DNA of 47,453 nt, from positions 7,835 through 55,287 of the forward strand of contig JADMKK010000058.1 of the NCBI GenBank assembly GCA_015478895.1. The letters run 5' to 3'. Below are positions 6,161 through 14,968 of the stretch, piece by piece. The stretch's first letter is position 1. Each line of letters begins with the position of its first letter. The position numbers were made by a program, and so were the translations under genes. A model generated the notes under the pieces. The model saw only the letters and a list, made by a program, of their open reading frames with translations. It was not told where the DNA came from and ran no database searches. Source of the DNA: Comamonas sp. (GTDB lineage: Bacteria; Pseudomonadota; Gammaproteobacteria; Burkholderiales; Burkholderiaceae_C).

Positions 6161-8375
6161 CAGCAGCGACTTTCGCGCGGGGCCATGGCCAGTCGTCGCG
6201 CACGGCAATCGTGTCGGCATACACGGCATCTTGTTTGCGAATCCAGAGACCGCCCGCACTTTGTTTAAGCATTTCCAGCGGTGCGCCTTCCCAGTTGATA
6301 TCCGCAATGATGTGCTGCTTGGGCGCCTCGCCTTCCTCCACCACTTCGGCACTATCCATCCACAAAATGCCCTGCTGCGCATCCCACGCTTGCAGCAAGG
6401 GCAGATAAGCCCGCAGCTCCAAGGTTCTGACTTCACGTTTGGCCGGGCGCAACCAATGCAGCTTCCAGTAATTGGGTTCGTCATGGCTGCGCGCCAGCCA
6501 TTCCAGCACCAGCCAGCCATCGCCCGAAGGGTGCGGGCAGGCACTCGGGCCCGTGGCGCACAGCACGGCGCCGCTCTTGGTCACCGTTACGCCTTCGGTG
6601 CGCGGTACGTTCACGTCCCACTGGTTGTTATTGTTCAGATGCAGGCCGCCCCACCACCACAGCGCATCAGTGCCTGCTTGCTGCGGCCAGACATAGTCAC
6701 CGTCTGCGCAAGGATGCTGCACTTGGGAGACTTCACGCCAGCGTGGCAGCAAACGCCACCGCCCTGATGGATCGGGGGCAATCTGGCGTATTTCATAAGA
6801 AGGCTTCCAACCTTCTTTGGCCACGTTGTCCACTTTCACAGGCTGAATAGGCCAGCGCCAAGAACCTGTGTTGGTATGGCTGGTACTTTCTGGCCCGCAG
6901 CCCGCCATGACCAGCACTTCCACCCTCGCCACATCGGCCAGAGGACGCATGCGCACCATTGGCCCTGGCATTTCTACAACGTGCAGCTGTTTGCCATCCC
7001 ATATCCAGGGCACAGGTCTGCCGCCCTTGTTTGCCGGCTCACTCCAAGCGCACAGCACTGCCCAGCGGCTTTGCACCAGGACATGCTCAAGCTCCCAAAG
7101 TCCGGGGATCGGAGTATCACCCCACTGCAACGAATAAGCCGCCGTGGCCCCAATGTCTTCTTTGGCCTCATGCACCAAGGTCCATTGCAGAGCATGTCCA
7201 CCAAGCGGCTCACTTTGCGCCTGCCACACGGAGGGCTGGGCCACGTCTCGACGCCAGAAAAAATGCAATTTGGGAACAGGCTTGATCACCGGCCTGCCAT
7301 CTAAACGGTGTTGTACACAGCTTGTGATGCTGGCAGAGGTGGCGCTCAGAAGGCGACCGTCGTGAAGACGTTCAAGCTGGGGCGTGTCGACCTCCATCCG
7401 CTGCAGCAATGTTTCTCCATCCCATTGCAGCGCAGCTTTCTGGCGCACCGAAGATGCCGAGGGGTCTGGCATGTAAGGGCTGACATGCCAAGCCTTGCGG
7501 TCCGTCGGCATCCACGCTGACCATTGCTGCCCCCCTTGCGCCAGGCTCCAGACGCCCAGTCGCAGCTGCGGGCTGCGCCCGCCAGCAACCACTGGGTAGC
7601 CATAACAGGCAAATGCCTGACCATCACCGCGCCACACCACGGGCGTGTTGCCATCAATAATCCAAGAATGCGCTTCACCCTGCAGCACCAGTTGCCAGTA
7701 CGGCGTAAACAGCGGCTCTAAAGGATTAGGTAAATTGCGCAATGAAGCGGGCCAATGCCGCTGCACGCTCAGCTCCACGGCAGCGCCTTCAGGCTGCGCC
7801 ACCGCCGGCGGTGCCAGCTCTAAATTCTCAGGCAGGCAGTCCGCGGGTATCCACAGATCACAGATGCCCACCAATGCTTGCGGTGCTGCCTGGATGTTTT
7901 TGGTCAGCCAGGCATCAAATTCGGCATCAGCAAACACTGCCTGGGCTTCCTGAGCGACACCGTTACCGCCTTGCGCTTCACCATTCCAGCGTGGCAAGCG
8001 CCAATGCAAATCATCGACAGTGCTGGCTTCCGACACGCTCAAGGTCCAGCTGCGGCGACTTTTTCGATCCAGCAGTCGAGGCACGCTTGCGCCATAGGAA
8101 CCTGTGCGAATCCAGCGCCCATCAAAAGAAGTATGAAAATCCGATTCCCATACTTTGGGTAAATAAACGCCATCACTGCACAGTACATCGCCAAAAACTG
8201 GCCCGCCTTTGCCTCGTTCACCTTGCACGCGAAAAGCCACAGCGGTCTTGCTTTTAGCAGCAGGAGCGGCAGCGGCATCGACCTCTCTGTCGCTGGAGAC
8301 TGCTGACACCAAACGCCTGCGCAGTCCCCATAACAGCAGGCACGACGCCGCCAAAATGATGAACAAAACTTCCAT
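6156..8375 (-). CDS. Tryptophan-rich membrane-anchored protein, function unknown
   Basis: A 739-residue protein I do not recognise. One hydrophobic helix at the N-terminus (MEVLFIILAASCLLLWGL) followed by RRR suggests a single anchor with the bulk exported or cytoplasmic. The rest has no further membrane segment and contains about 46 Trp, roughly five times a normal frequency, spread at near-regular intervals in patterns such as GRWRLLPRW, PWIWDG and ALWWWGG. That spacing suggests repeated beta-strands, for instance a propeller, but no classical blade motif is clear. The gene stands alone, with a terminator overlapping its stop codon; codon use looks like that of its neighbours, so recent transfer is not indicated. 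Confidence 0.8.
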   Translation of the reverse strand: MEVLFIILAASCLLLWGLRRRLVSAVSSDREVDAAAAPAAKSKTAVAFRVQGERGKGGPVFGDVLCSDGVYLPKVWESDFHTSFDGRWIRTGSYGASVPRLLDRKSRRSWTLSVSEASTVDDLHWRLPRWNGEAQGGNGVAQEAQAVFADAEFDAWLTKNIQAAPQALVGICDLWIPADCLPENLELAPPAVAQPEGAAVELSVQRHWPASLRNLPNPLEPLFTPYWQLVLQGEAHSWIIDGNTPVVWRGDGQAFACYGYPVVAGGRSPQLRLGVWSLAQGGQQWSAWMPTDRKAWHVSPYMPDPSASSVRQKAALQWDGETLLQRMEVDTPQLERLHDGRLLSATSASITSCVQHRLDGRPVIKPVPKLHFFWRRDVAQPSVWQAQSEPLGGHALQWTLVHEAKEDIGATAAYSLQWGDTPIPGLWELEHVLVQSRWAVLCAWSEPANKGGRPVPWIWDGKQLHVVEMPGPMVRMRPLADVARVEVLVMAGCGPESTSHTNTGSWRWPIQPVKVDNVAKEGWKPSYEIRQIAPDPSGRWRLLPRWREVSQVQHPCADGDYVWPQQAGTDALWWWGGLHLNNNNQWDVNVPRTEGVTVTKSGAVLCATGPSACPHPSGDGWLVLEWLARSHDEPNYWKLHWLRPAKREVRTLELRAYLPLLQAWDAQQGILWMDSAEVVEEGEAPKQHIIADINWEGAPLEMLKQSAGGLWIRKQDAVYADTIAVRDDWPWPRAKVAAA

Positions 8376-8436
8376 ACCTGCATGCTAACCAAGCTTGACC
8401 CGCTCATCTTGTTAATAAGCGACCCAAGCAAAGATT

Positions 8437-8462
8437 AAAAAAAGCAGCCCTTAAGGCTGCTT
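8437..8462 (-). terminator. Rho-independent terminator downstream of aer
   Basis: On the minus strand AAGCAGCC / GGCTGCTT flank a short TTAA-containing loop and are followed by seven T. It lies about 30 bases after the aer stop. Confidence 0.85.
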
Positions 8463-8490
8463 GGTGTTAAGAATCGACCAGGCCAAGACC

Positions 8491-10050
8491 TTAGCCCCAG
8501 TTAAAAAATGACACCGAACGGTGCAAACGCTGCGCGCGTGCGCTCAGCGCTTCTGCAGAACCTGTGCTTTGCTCGACCAATGCGGCATTTTGCTGGGTCA
8601 TCGCATCCAGCGACGCCACAGCCTCATTGACCTGGGCAATGCCTTGCGATTGCTCACGCGTTGCCAAGCTGATCTGGCGCACCAAATCGCTGACGCGACC
8701 TACCGCCTGGACCATGCCATCAATCGTTTGGCCGGCCGCTTGCATGCGTGTATTGCCATCGTTGATGCCGTCTACGGTATGGTTAATCAGCCCATTGATT
8801 TCCTTGGCTGCCGTTGCACTGCGCTGTGCCAAGGCGCGCACCTCCGCAGCCACTACGGCAAAGCCTCGGCCCTGTTCACCCGCACGTGCCGCTTCTACGG
8901 CTGCATTCAGCGCAAGCAAATTGGTCTGGAAAGCAATGCTTTCAATCACGCCAATAATTTCACGCATGCGGGTCGAAGAGTCGCGAATGCGGGTCATGGC
9001 CACGCCCACTTCCTGGATGGCCTCGCCGCTGCGGCTGACCTGCTTACTGCTTTGCTGGCTTTCGGCATCCATTTGCTGCGCCGTATCTGCCGTCTGCACC
9101 ACGGTGCTTGCGATCTGCTCCATGGTCGAGGCGGTCTGCTGCAAATTGGAAGCTTGGTTTTCCGTGCGCTTGGCCAGATCCCAGCTGCTCTCGGTCATCT
9201 CCCTGGACAGGCTGGAAAAGCCGTTGACCTCCGTCATGACATCACCGACCACCGCTTTGAGATTGATCTGAATTTGCTCTAAACGCGACATCAATGTGCC
9301 CACAGCGCCTGCGTAGCTGTGCGTGTTGGTGTTCGACAAGTTACAGCTGGCCATTTCTGCAGCCCAGATATTGGCTTCCTCCAGACCTTGCACACAGCGC
9401 AAGTCAAAGCGCCAGGCAATCCAGGCGCTACCCACCACCAAAGCACCCAGGCGCACTGCCCATGCAGTGGGGCCTTCCCAGCCCAGCATATCGGGCAACA
9501 TGACTGCCGCCCCCATGACCGCCAGCATGAGGAGCATGCGCGCCAGCAAGCCCACATCGCTGCGCTGTGCCCACAGCCCGCGCAGGCCCAGGTGACGCAC
9601 GACCCCACCGCGCAAACGCATGGTTTCGCGGCCAGCCTCTGCCTGCTGGTTCATGTCTGCATACAAAGCCTCTGCGGCGCGAATTTCGTCGCTGCTGGGT
9701 TTGCTGCGCACCGACATATAGCCTTTGGGCTTGCTGCCCTCCATGATGGGCGTTACGTGGGCGCGCACCCAATAATGATCACCATTTTTGCGTCGGTTTT
9801 TGACCAATGCCGTCCACGGATAGCCACTGGCCACAGTGCGCCACATATCCTTGAAGGCCGCAGCAGGCATGTCGGGATGGCGAATGAGGTTGTGCGGCTG
9901 GCCGATCAATTCTTCATAGGAGTACCCGCTCACTCTCGCAAAAGCTGGGTTGCAATGGGTGATCTCTCCTTTGTTGTTGGTGACCGAAACCAGCAGCTCA
10001 CCACCCGGAAAGTCATAATTATTCTGTGTCACGGGCAAGTTGATGCGCAT
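8491..10050 (-). CDS. aer: Aer-type aerotaxis receptor (PAS methyl-accepting chemotaxis protein)
   Basis: The 519-residue protein senses redox or oxygen through an FAD-binding PAS domain and signals to CheA/CheW. Residues 10-120 match the Aer PAS closely ([41 protein letters not shown]). Two adjacent membrane segments follow at about 168-190 and 195-214, forming the hairpin anchor without a periplasmic sensor domain. The rest is the cytoplasmic coiled coil, whose signalling tip is [20 protein letters not shown] at 373-392. The C-terminus FNWG is not a CheR/CheB-binding pentapeptide, as is usual for Aer. No chemotaxis gene lies nearby, so it feeds a pathway encoded elsewhere. It follows dinB on the same strand after a 180-base gap. 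Confidence 0.95.
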   Translation of the reverse strand: MRINLPVTQNNYDFPGGELLVSVTNNKGEITHCNPAFARVSGYSYEELIGQPHNLIRHPDMPAAAFKDMWRTVASGYPWTALVKNRRKNGDHYWVRAHVTPIMEGSKPKGYMSVRSKPSSDEIRAAEALYADMNQQAEAGRETMRLRGGVVRHLGLRGLWAQRSDVGLLARMLLMLAVMGAAVMLPDMLGWEGPTAWAVRLGALVVGSAWIAWRFDLRCVQGLEEANIWAAEMASCNLSNTNTHSYAGAVGTLMSRLEQIQINLKAVVGDVMTEVNGFSSLSREMTESSWDLAKRTENQASNLQQTASTMEQIASTVVQTADTAQQMDAESQQSSKQVSRSGEAIQEVGVAMTRIRDSSTRMREIIGVIESIAFQTNLLALNAAVEAARAGEQGRGFAVVAAEVRALAQRSATAAKEINGLINHTVDGINDGNTRMQAAGQTIDGMVQAVGRVSDLVRQISLATREQSQGIAQVNEAVASLDAMTQQNAALVEQSTGSAEALSARAQRLHRSVSFFNWG

Positions 10051-10079
10051 GCTGGATCTTCCCTACTTCCAAATAGCCC

Positions 10080-10109
10080 AGCCCTGCGCACCGCAAAGTG
10101 CGCCGGGCT
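10080..10109 (-). other. Hairpin in the aer leader
   Basis: On the minus strand AGCCCGGCGCA pairs with TGCGCAGGGCT around an eight-base loop with one mismatch. It ends about 30 bases before the aer start codon, with no T-run after it. It could be the end of the dinB transcript or a leader structure. Confidence 0.4.
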
Positions 10110-10230
10110 TTCAAGCCTGAAAAACCCGTAATCATCGCATAGTGCTGATCTACATCCAAATAGGGTGGTTACATATTGAACAATATTTAACTGACGCAAG
10201 GCAGGCTTTAATCTTGATAGTGAGCACACA

Positions 10231-11472
10231 CTAAAACAGAGGCAGCGTTAAAAGGTCACGAGATTGCATGTGCCGCTTGATAGCGACCTTCTCTGCGCTG
10301 CGTGGCTGCTGTTGCGCGGCATCCCAAACCACCAAGCCCCCCACCCTGACCCCCAGCAAGCGCAACGGCTGCTCCAGCGGTACGCGCCGCAGGCATTGCC
10401 CCGCAATCTGCCGGATGGTCACTGCCTCTTGGGTGAATTGCTCCACCGTGATTTCGCGCGTCACGCTTTTGAAGTTGGCATACCGCAGCTTGATACCAAT
10501 GGTGCGCCCGGCATAGCCTTTGCGCTGTAAATCTTCGGCCACACGTTCACACAGGCGGGTAAACACGGCCCCCAGCTCTGCCTTGTGTTGCACCGCGTGC
10601 AAGTCATGGACAAACGTGGTTTCGCGGCTCATGCTGACTGGCTCACTCTCGGTAACCACGGGCCGTTCATCTTGGCCATGGGCCGCTGCGTGCAGCCATG
10701 CTCCGTAAGATTTGCCAAAGTGCTGCACCAGCCAAGGCAAGCTGCGTGCCGCCAAGTCTGCAATCGTTTCAATGCCCAGCGCCTGCATTTTGGCCCCTGC
10801 CTTGGGGCCGATGCCATTGATCTTGCGGCAGGGCAGGGGCCAGATCAGCGCTTGCAGATCCTCTGCATACACCACCGAGATGCCTTGGGGCTTTTGAAAT
10901 TCACTGGCCATTTTGGCCAAGAGCTTGTTGGGTGCCACGCCCACCGAGCAGCTCAAGCCCGTGGCGCTTTGAATGGCTTGCTGGATACGCGCTGCCAGCA
11001 CCCGCCCGCCCTGTTCCTGCCCACCTGGTACGTGGGTGAAGTCGATGTACACCTCATCCACGCCGCGATCTTCCATCACCGGTGCAATCGACACAATCAC
11101 CGCTTTGAACTGGCGCGAATAACTGCGGTAACGCGCAAAGTCGATGGGCAGCAAAATCGCTTGGGGGCACAGCCGCGCGGCTTTCATCATGCCCATCGCT
11201 GACCCCAGGCCAAACTTTCGTGCCGGATAGGTGGCCGTCGTGATGACGCCACGGCCCACATAGCTGCCTAACCGGTCAAAAGCCTCCAGAGGTATGTTTT
11301 CCAGCCCGCCCCATTGCGCGATCAGTTGCGCTTCGTCCTCAGGAGTGTGGCGGCGGCCGCCAATCACCACAGGCAGGCCCTGCAATTGCGGGTAACGCAG
11401 CAGCTCCACGGAGGCAAAAAAGGCATCCATGTCCAGATGGGCGATACGGCGGGGCAGATCTGCAGTGGTCAC
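10231..11472 (-). CDS. dinB: DNA polymerase IV (Y-family translesion polymerase)
   Basis: DinB is an error-prone polymerase that bypasses minor-groove lesions. The protein opens with the metal-binding palm motif HLDMDAFFASVE (Asp at residue 14), has the second acidic motif VDEVYIDFT, a helix-hairpin-helix block (NGIGPKAGAKMQALGI) and a C-terminal little-finger domain. A GTG at 11472 after AGGGG is chosen as start, giving 413 residues; no ATG exists in frame before the first catalytic motif, and the longer open frame upstream enters a palindromic repeat. No beta-clamp motif is obvious at the end (TLPLF), although this short Leu/Phe-rich tail could serve as one. No LexA-like box is seen upstream. 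Confidence 0.95.
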   Translation of the reverse strand: MTTADLPRRIAHLDMDAFFASVELLRYPQLQGLPVVIGGRRHTPEDEAQLIAQWGGLENIPLEAFDRLGSYVGRGVITTATYPARKFGLGSAMGMMKAARLCPQAILLPIDFARYRSYSRQFKAVIVSIAPVMEDRGVDEVYIDFTHVPGGQEQGGRVLAARIQQAIQSATGLSCSVGVAPNKLLAKMASEFQKPQGISVVYAEDLQALIWPLPCRKINGIGPKAGAKMQALGIETIADLAARSLPWLVQHFGKSYGAWLHAAAHGQDERPVVTESEPVSMSRETTFVHDLHAVQHKAELGAVFTRLCERVAEDLQRKGYAGRTIGIKLRYANFKSVTREITVEQFTQEAVTIRQIAGQCLRRVPLEQPLRLLGVRVGGLVVWDAAQQQPRSAEKVAIKRHMQSRDLLTLPLF

Positions 11473-11560
11473 GCCCCTATTGTTACTGGGACGGGCACAC
11501 CTGCGCAGGCAGGCATGCGCCACGCTTGCTGCAATCCAGGATTTGCAGCAAGCGCTCTGC

Positions 11561-11653
11561 AAAAAAGAGAGCTACTGGCCCTTATAAAATTTAGCTTTCA
11601 AACCAATTTGATATGCAATGCGTTTATCTACAACGGCATACTGCTATCAAAAT
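11561..11653. repeat. Interspersed imperfect palindrome, copy C
   Basis: It starts with AAAAAAGAGAGCTACTGGCC and ends with GGCATACTGCTATCAAAAT. Its left half matches copy A read on the other strand (AGAGCTnnTnGCCCTT, then AGCTTTCAAA). The symmetry is weaker than in other copies. It lies between the lldD stop and the dinB start, both genes being on the minus strand. Confidence 0.5.
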
Positions 11654-11687
11654 CACATTCGCAGGCAGCCAAAGGCATTGCCGCGCA

Positions 11688-12866
11688 TCACGCCAGGGGG
11701 AAAGGTTTGGGGTAGGTGCCGGGGATCAAAATATCCGTTCCCACCGTATTGATGTTGGTGTGACCGCAAAAGGCCATCGATGTATCCAGCTCGCGCTGAA
11801 TGATGCTCAGCGCCTTGCTCACACCTTCTTGACCCAATGCGCCCAATCCGTACAGAAAGCTGCGGCCAATCAAGGTGCCTTGCGCCCCCAGTGCCCGTGC
11901 TTTCAGGACATCTTGCCCACTGCGAATACCGCCGTCCATCCACACTTCGATGTCTTTGCCCGCAGCTTGCACCATGCTGGGCAAGGCTTCGATGGAGGAA
12001 GGTGCGCCATCGAGCTGGCGCCCGCCGTGGTTGCTCACCACCAGCGCATCCGCGCCGCTTTGCGCGGCCAGGCGTGCATCTTCAGCATCCATGACGCCCT
12101 TGAGAATCAGCTTGCCACCCCAGCGTTTTTTGATCCACTCCACATCGTTCCAGTTGAGCGTCGGGTCAAACTGATCGGCCGTCCAGGATGCCAGCGAAGA
12201 CATGTCGGCCACGCCATCGACGTGCCCCACGATATTGCCGAAGCTGCGGCGCTTGGTGCCCAGCATGCCCAGGCACCAATGGGGTTTGGTGGCCAAATTG
12301 AGCAGGTTGGCCAGCGTCGGCTTGGGCGGTGTGGAAAGGCCATTTTTGATGTCTTTGTGGCGCTGCCCCAGAATTTGCAAATCCAGCGTGAGCTGCAATG
12401 CTGAGCAGTTGGCCGCTTTGGCGCGGTCAATCAAGCGCTCCATAAACCCCTTATCGCGCATCACGTACAGCTGAAACCAAAACGGATGGCGATCCGTGTG
12501 CTCGGCCACATCTTCCAGCGAGCAAATCGACATGGTGGACAAGGTAAACGGAATCCCAAACGCCTTGGCGGCCCTAGCGGTCAGAATTTCACCATCGGCA
12601 TGCTGCATGCCCGTCAACCCGGTGGGCGCAATCGCTACGGGCATGGCGACGTCTTGGCCCACCATGGTGGTGCGGGTGCTGCGCCCTTGCAGGTTCACGG
12701 CAACGCGCTGGCGCAGTTTGATTTTTTGGAAGTCGTCTTCGTTCGCGCGGTACGTACTTTCGGTGTACGAGCCTGAATCCGCATAGTCATAAAACATGCG
12801 CGGAACACGGCGCTGCGCCATCACACGCAAATCTTCAATACAGGTAATTTTGGATAAGTCCGCCAC
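11688..12866 (-). CDS. lldD: FMN-dependent alpha-hydroxyacid (L-lactate) dehydrogenase
   Basis: This is a 392-residue flavoenzyme of the glycolate oxidase / L-lactate dehydrogenase family, oxidising L-2-hydroxyacids to 2-oxoacids and passing electrons to quinone. Diagnostic parts are RRVPRMFYDYADSGSYTE at the N-terminus, the FMN-binding PVAIAPTGLTGMQHADGE, and the catalytic His in SNHGGRQLDGAPSS, then DGGIRSGQDVLKA and GRSFLYGLGA. The start codon is GTG at 12866 with GAGGGG six to seven bases upstream. L-lactate is the most likely substrate, but other 2-hydroxyacids are possible because no lctP or lldR neighbour is present. A perfect palindrome lies 12 bases upstream and could be its operator. 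Confidence 0.9.
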   Translation of the reverse strand: MADLSKITCIEDLRVMAQRRVPRMFYDYADSGSYTESTYRANEDDFQKIKLRQRVAVNLQGRSTRTTMVGQDVAMPVAIAPTGLTGMQHADGEILTARAAKAFGIPFTLSTMSICSLEDVAEHTDRHPFWFQLYVMRDKGFMERLIDRAKAANCSALQLTLDLQILGQRHKDIKNGLSTPPKPTLANLLNLATKPHWCLGMLGTKRRSFGNIVGHVDGVADMSSLASWTADQFDPTLNWNDVEWIKKRWGGKLILKGVMDAEDARLAAQSGADALVVSNHGGRQLDGAPSSIEALPSMVQAAGKDIEVWMDGGIRSGQDVLKARALGAQGTLIGRSFLYGLGALGQEGVSKALSIIQRELDTSMAFCGHTNINTVGTDILIPGTYPKPFPLA

Positions 12867-12878
12867 AAAGCGCCCCTC

Positions 12879-12893
12879 ATTGACTCAGTCAAT
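12879..12893. promoter_or_regulatory. 15-bp palindrome upstream of lldD (operator candidate)
   Basis: ATTGACT-C-AGTCAAT is a perfect odd palindrome placed 12 bases upstream of the lldD GTG start. Its size and symmetry suit a dimeric regulator. No regulator gene is adjacent. Confidence 0.4.
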
Positions 12894-12999
12894 CATGCAA
12901 CAGCGCCTATCGTAGTGCGCCACCCGGCGCTGTTGAGGGAATGCATCTTGCCCTGCCATGAAATTTGCAGCAGGCGCCACGCGGCAGGTGCGATGGCGC

Positions 13000-14910
13000 T
13001 CAGCGTTGCAGGCGGGGTGCGCCCCCCGACAACGGCACAGGCACAGGCACAGGCGCAGTCAGCCGGCGCGCCTCACCGTCTGCGATGTACAGGCTGATTT
13101 GGCTGCGCCCCGCTTTTTTTGCGCAGTACAGCGCTTGGTCTGCGCAGCGCAGCAGTTCACTCCACGCGTGCGCATGGTCTGGATAAATGCTGATGCCGCC
13201 ACTGATCGAAAGGGGCGAGAGCTGTGCGCCCCATTCGAAAGTCTGAGAGCAGGCGTGCAAGATTTTTTCCGCCATCATTTGCAGCTCTTGGGGCCCCGGT
13301 GAGCTGTTGAACAGCACCACGAACTCATCGCCCCCCAAGCGGCAGACCGTGTCGCTCGCGCGCACGCAGCTTTGCAACGCCTGGGCAATTTGTACCAAGG
13401 CCGCATCTCCCGCCTCATGCCCCATGTGGTCGTTGATGGGTTTGAAGTTATCCAGATCCAGATATAGCACCGCCAGCTCACTGCCTTGGCGCTGCGCTTG
13501 TGCCAAAGCTTGCTGGGCGCGGTCCTGGAGCAGCAAGCGATTGGGCAAACCCGTTAATGCATCGTGAAACGCCAGGCGTTGCATGCGGGCTTCTTGCTCC
13601 GCGGCCAGGGTGACATCACGCAAAACAGCCACGGCCCCCAGCACATTGCCACTGGCAGTGAGCACCGGGGAAGAGATCACCTCGACCTCCATGCGCTCAC
13701 CGGAGGCCCGGTGCACCATCATCGTACGTTTGCGCTCAGGCGCATCACCACCCAAAGCGGATGCAGGGCTCTGCGTACCGTGGCCCCAGTCCACTTGCAG
13801 AACGCTCAAAGGCTGGCCCTTAACCTCGGCGCTGCTCAAACCTGTGAACTCTTGCGCCACCGGATTCACATAAGAGATGAGCCCGTTGGCATCCGTACAC
13901 ACCACCGCGTCGCCAATGGAGCGCAGCGTCAGCCGCATTCGTTCTTTTTCTGCAAACAAATCTGTTTCTGTCGCTTCCCGGCGCACCAATTCCCGAGAAA
14001 ACAAAACGGCCAGCGCAATGCAGCCCCCAATCAAGACGAGTGCAAATCCACCCAGCTGCAACGCGCTGCTTTTCCAGCCCTGAACAATGCTCTGCGTGGC
14101 TTGCGCCGTATTGATGACGATGGGGTAAGGGCCCACGCGGTGGTAGGAGTACAGGCGCTCAATGCCATCTAGCACTGCTTGCCCCACAAAGCTGCCTTGA
14201 GGGCTGGAGAGAAAACGCTGCAGGTTGCGCGAACCGGCCAAGGTTTTTGAAGCCGAAGAGCCGTCATACGGGAAACGTGTCAGCACCAACCCATCCTCCC
14301 GAATCACATTAACGCCGCTGAGTTCGCCCAGATTCATCGAATGCAGCCAGGCATTGATCTCCAGCATGTGCAAATGGCCCACTACCACGCCTTGCCACTC
14401 GCCCTGCGCGTTACGCACGGGCCGGGCCACGGGCAACACCAGATCTTTACCCTTCAGAGACTGGCTAGGCTGGCCAATGAACACATCATGCCGCGGCCCT
14501 GCACGGAAAGCCTGGAAGAAATCTTCCTGTGACAAGTCACGGCCTGGCCGGCTGACCCCTTCCTCGCGCAGCACCTCGCGACCATCGGCATCCAGCACCG
14601 TCACACCTGAAAAATGGATGTCGCGCCACACCGCATCCAGCAGCACGGTATGGCTCAGATATTCGCTGGTCTCCAAGCTGTGCGCGTCTTGCAGGACGAT
14701 GGCAATTTTCTGCAGCGTCAAATCCACGCCATCCAGCGACCACTCCAAGCCCTTGGCAAGCGTCGCGCTGAGGTTGGCGTTGGTGCGTTCGTGGTAGGCC
14801 CACTGTTCCTCACGGGCCGTCCACATTGTGTGCGCAGACATCGCGCCAATGCCCAGTGAGACCAGGACAGCGAGCCAAGTGAGTTTTTGAGAAAAGAATT
14901 GAGCGATCAT
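13000..14910 (-). CDS. Sensory diguanylate cyclase (Cache-like, PAS, GGDEF)
   Basis: The 636-residue protein makes cyclic di-GMP. An N-terminal membrane helix (about 10-30), a large periplasmic region of double-Cache type (to about 285, with the YSYHRVGPYPIVI motif near its end) and a second helix precede a PAS domain (RLTLRSIGDAVVCTDANG). The C-terminal GGDEF domain is intact, with GGDEF at 526-530 and the inhibitory I-site RASD five residues before the conserved Arg-Leu. The tail has a Pro-Val repeat (TAPVPVPVP). The ATG at 14910 is chosen over a TTG at 14952; its Shine-Dalgarno site is weak. The neighbours give no hint of the ligand. Confidence 0.93.
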   Translation of the reverse strand: MIAQFFSQKLTWLAVLVSLGIGAMSAHTMWTAREEQWAYHERTNANLSATLAKGLEWSLDGVDLTLQKIAIVLQDAHSLETSEYLSHTVLLDAVWRDIHFSGVTVLDADGREVLREEGVSRPGRDLSQEDFFQAFRAGPRHDVFIGQPSQSLKGKDLVLPVARPVRNAQGEWQGVVVGHLHMLEINAWLHSMNLGELSGVNVIREDGLVLTRFPYDGSSASKTLAGSRNLQRFLSSPQGSFVGQAVLDGIERLYSYHRVGPYPIVINTAQATQSIVQGWKSSALQLGGFALVLIGGCIALAVLFSRELVRREATETDLFAEKERMRLTLRSIGDAVVCTDANGLISYVNPVAQEFTGLSSAEVKGQPLSVLQVDWGHGTQSPASALGGDAPERKRTMMVHRASGERMEVEVISSPVLTASGNVLGAVAVLRDVTLAAEQEARMQRLAFHDALTGLPNRLLLQDRAQQALAQAQRQGSELAVLYLDLDNFKPINDHMGHEAGDAALVQIAQALQSCVRASDTVCRLGGDEFVVLFNSSPGPQELQMMAEKILHACSQTFEWGAQLSPLSISGGISIYPDHAHAWSELLRCADQALYCAKKAGRSQISLYIADGEARRLTAPVPVPVPLSGGAPRLQR

Positions 14911-14968
14911 GGGTTTAGCAGTGAAGCGACGATTGTAGGAGCCGACGTTCAAGCCATCTCGTTACAAA

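Noticed and set aside
10051-10230. Flagellar sigma-28 promoter in front of aer
   Set aside because: No TAAA with a GCCGATAA at proper spacing was found on the minus strand.
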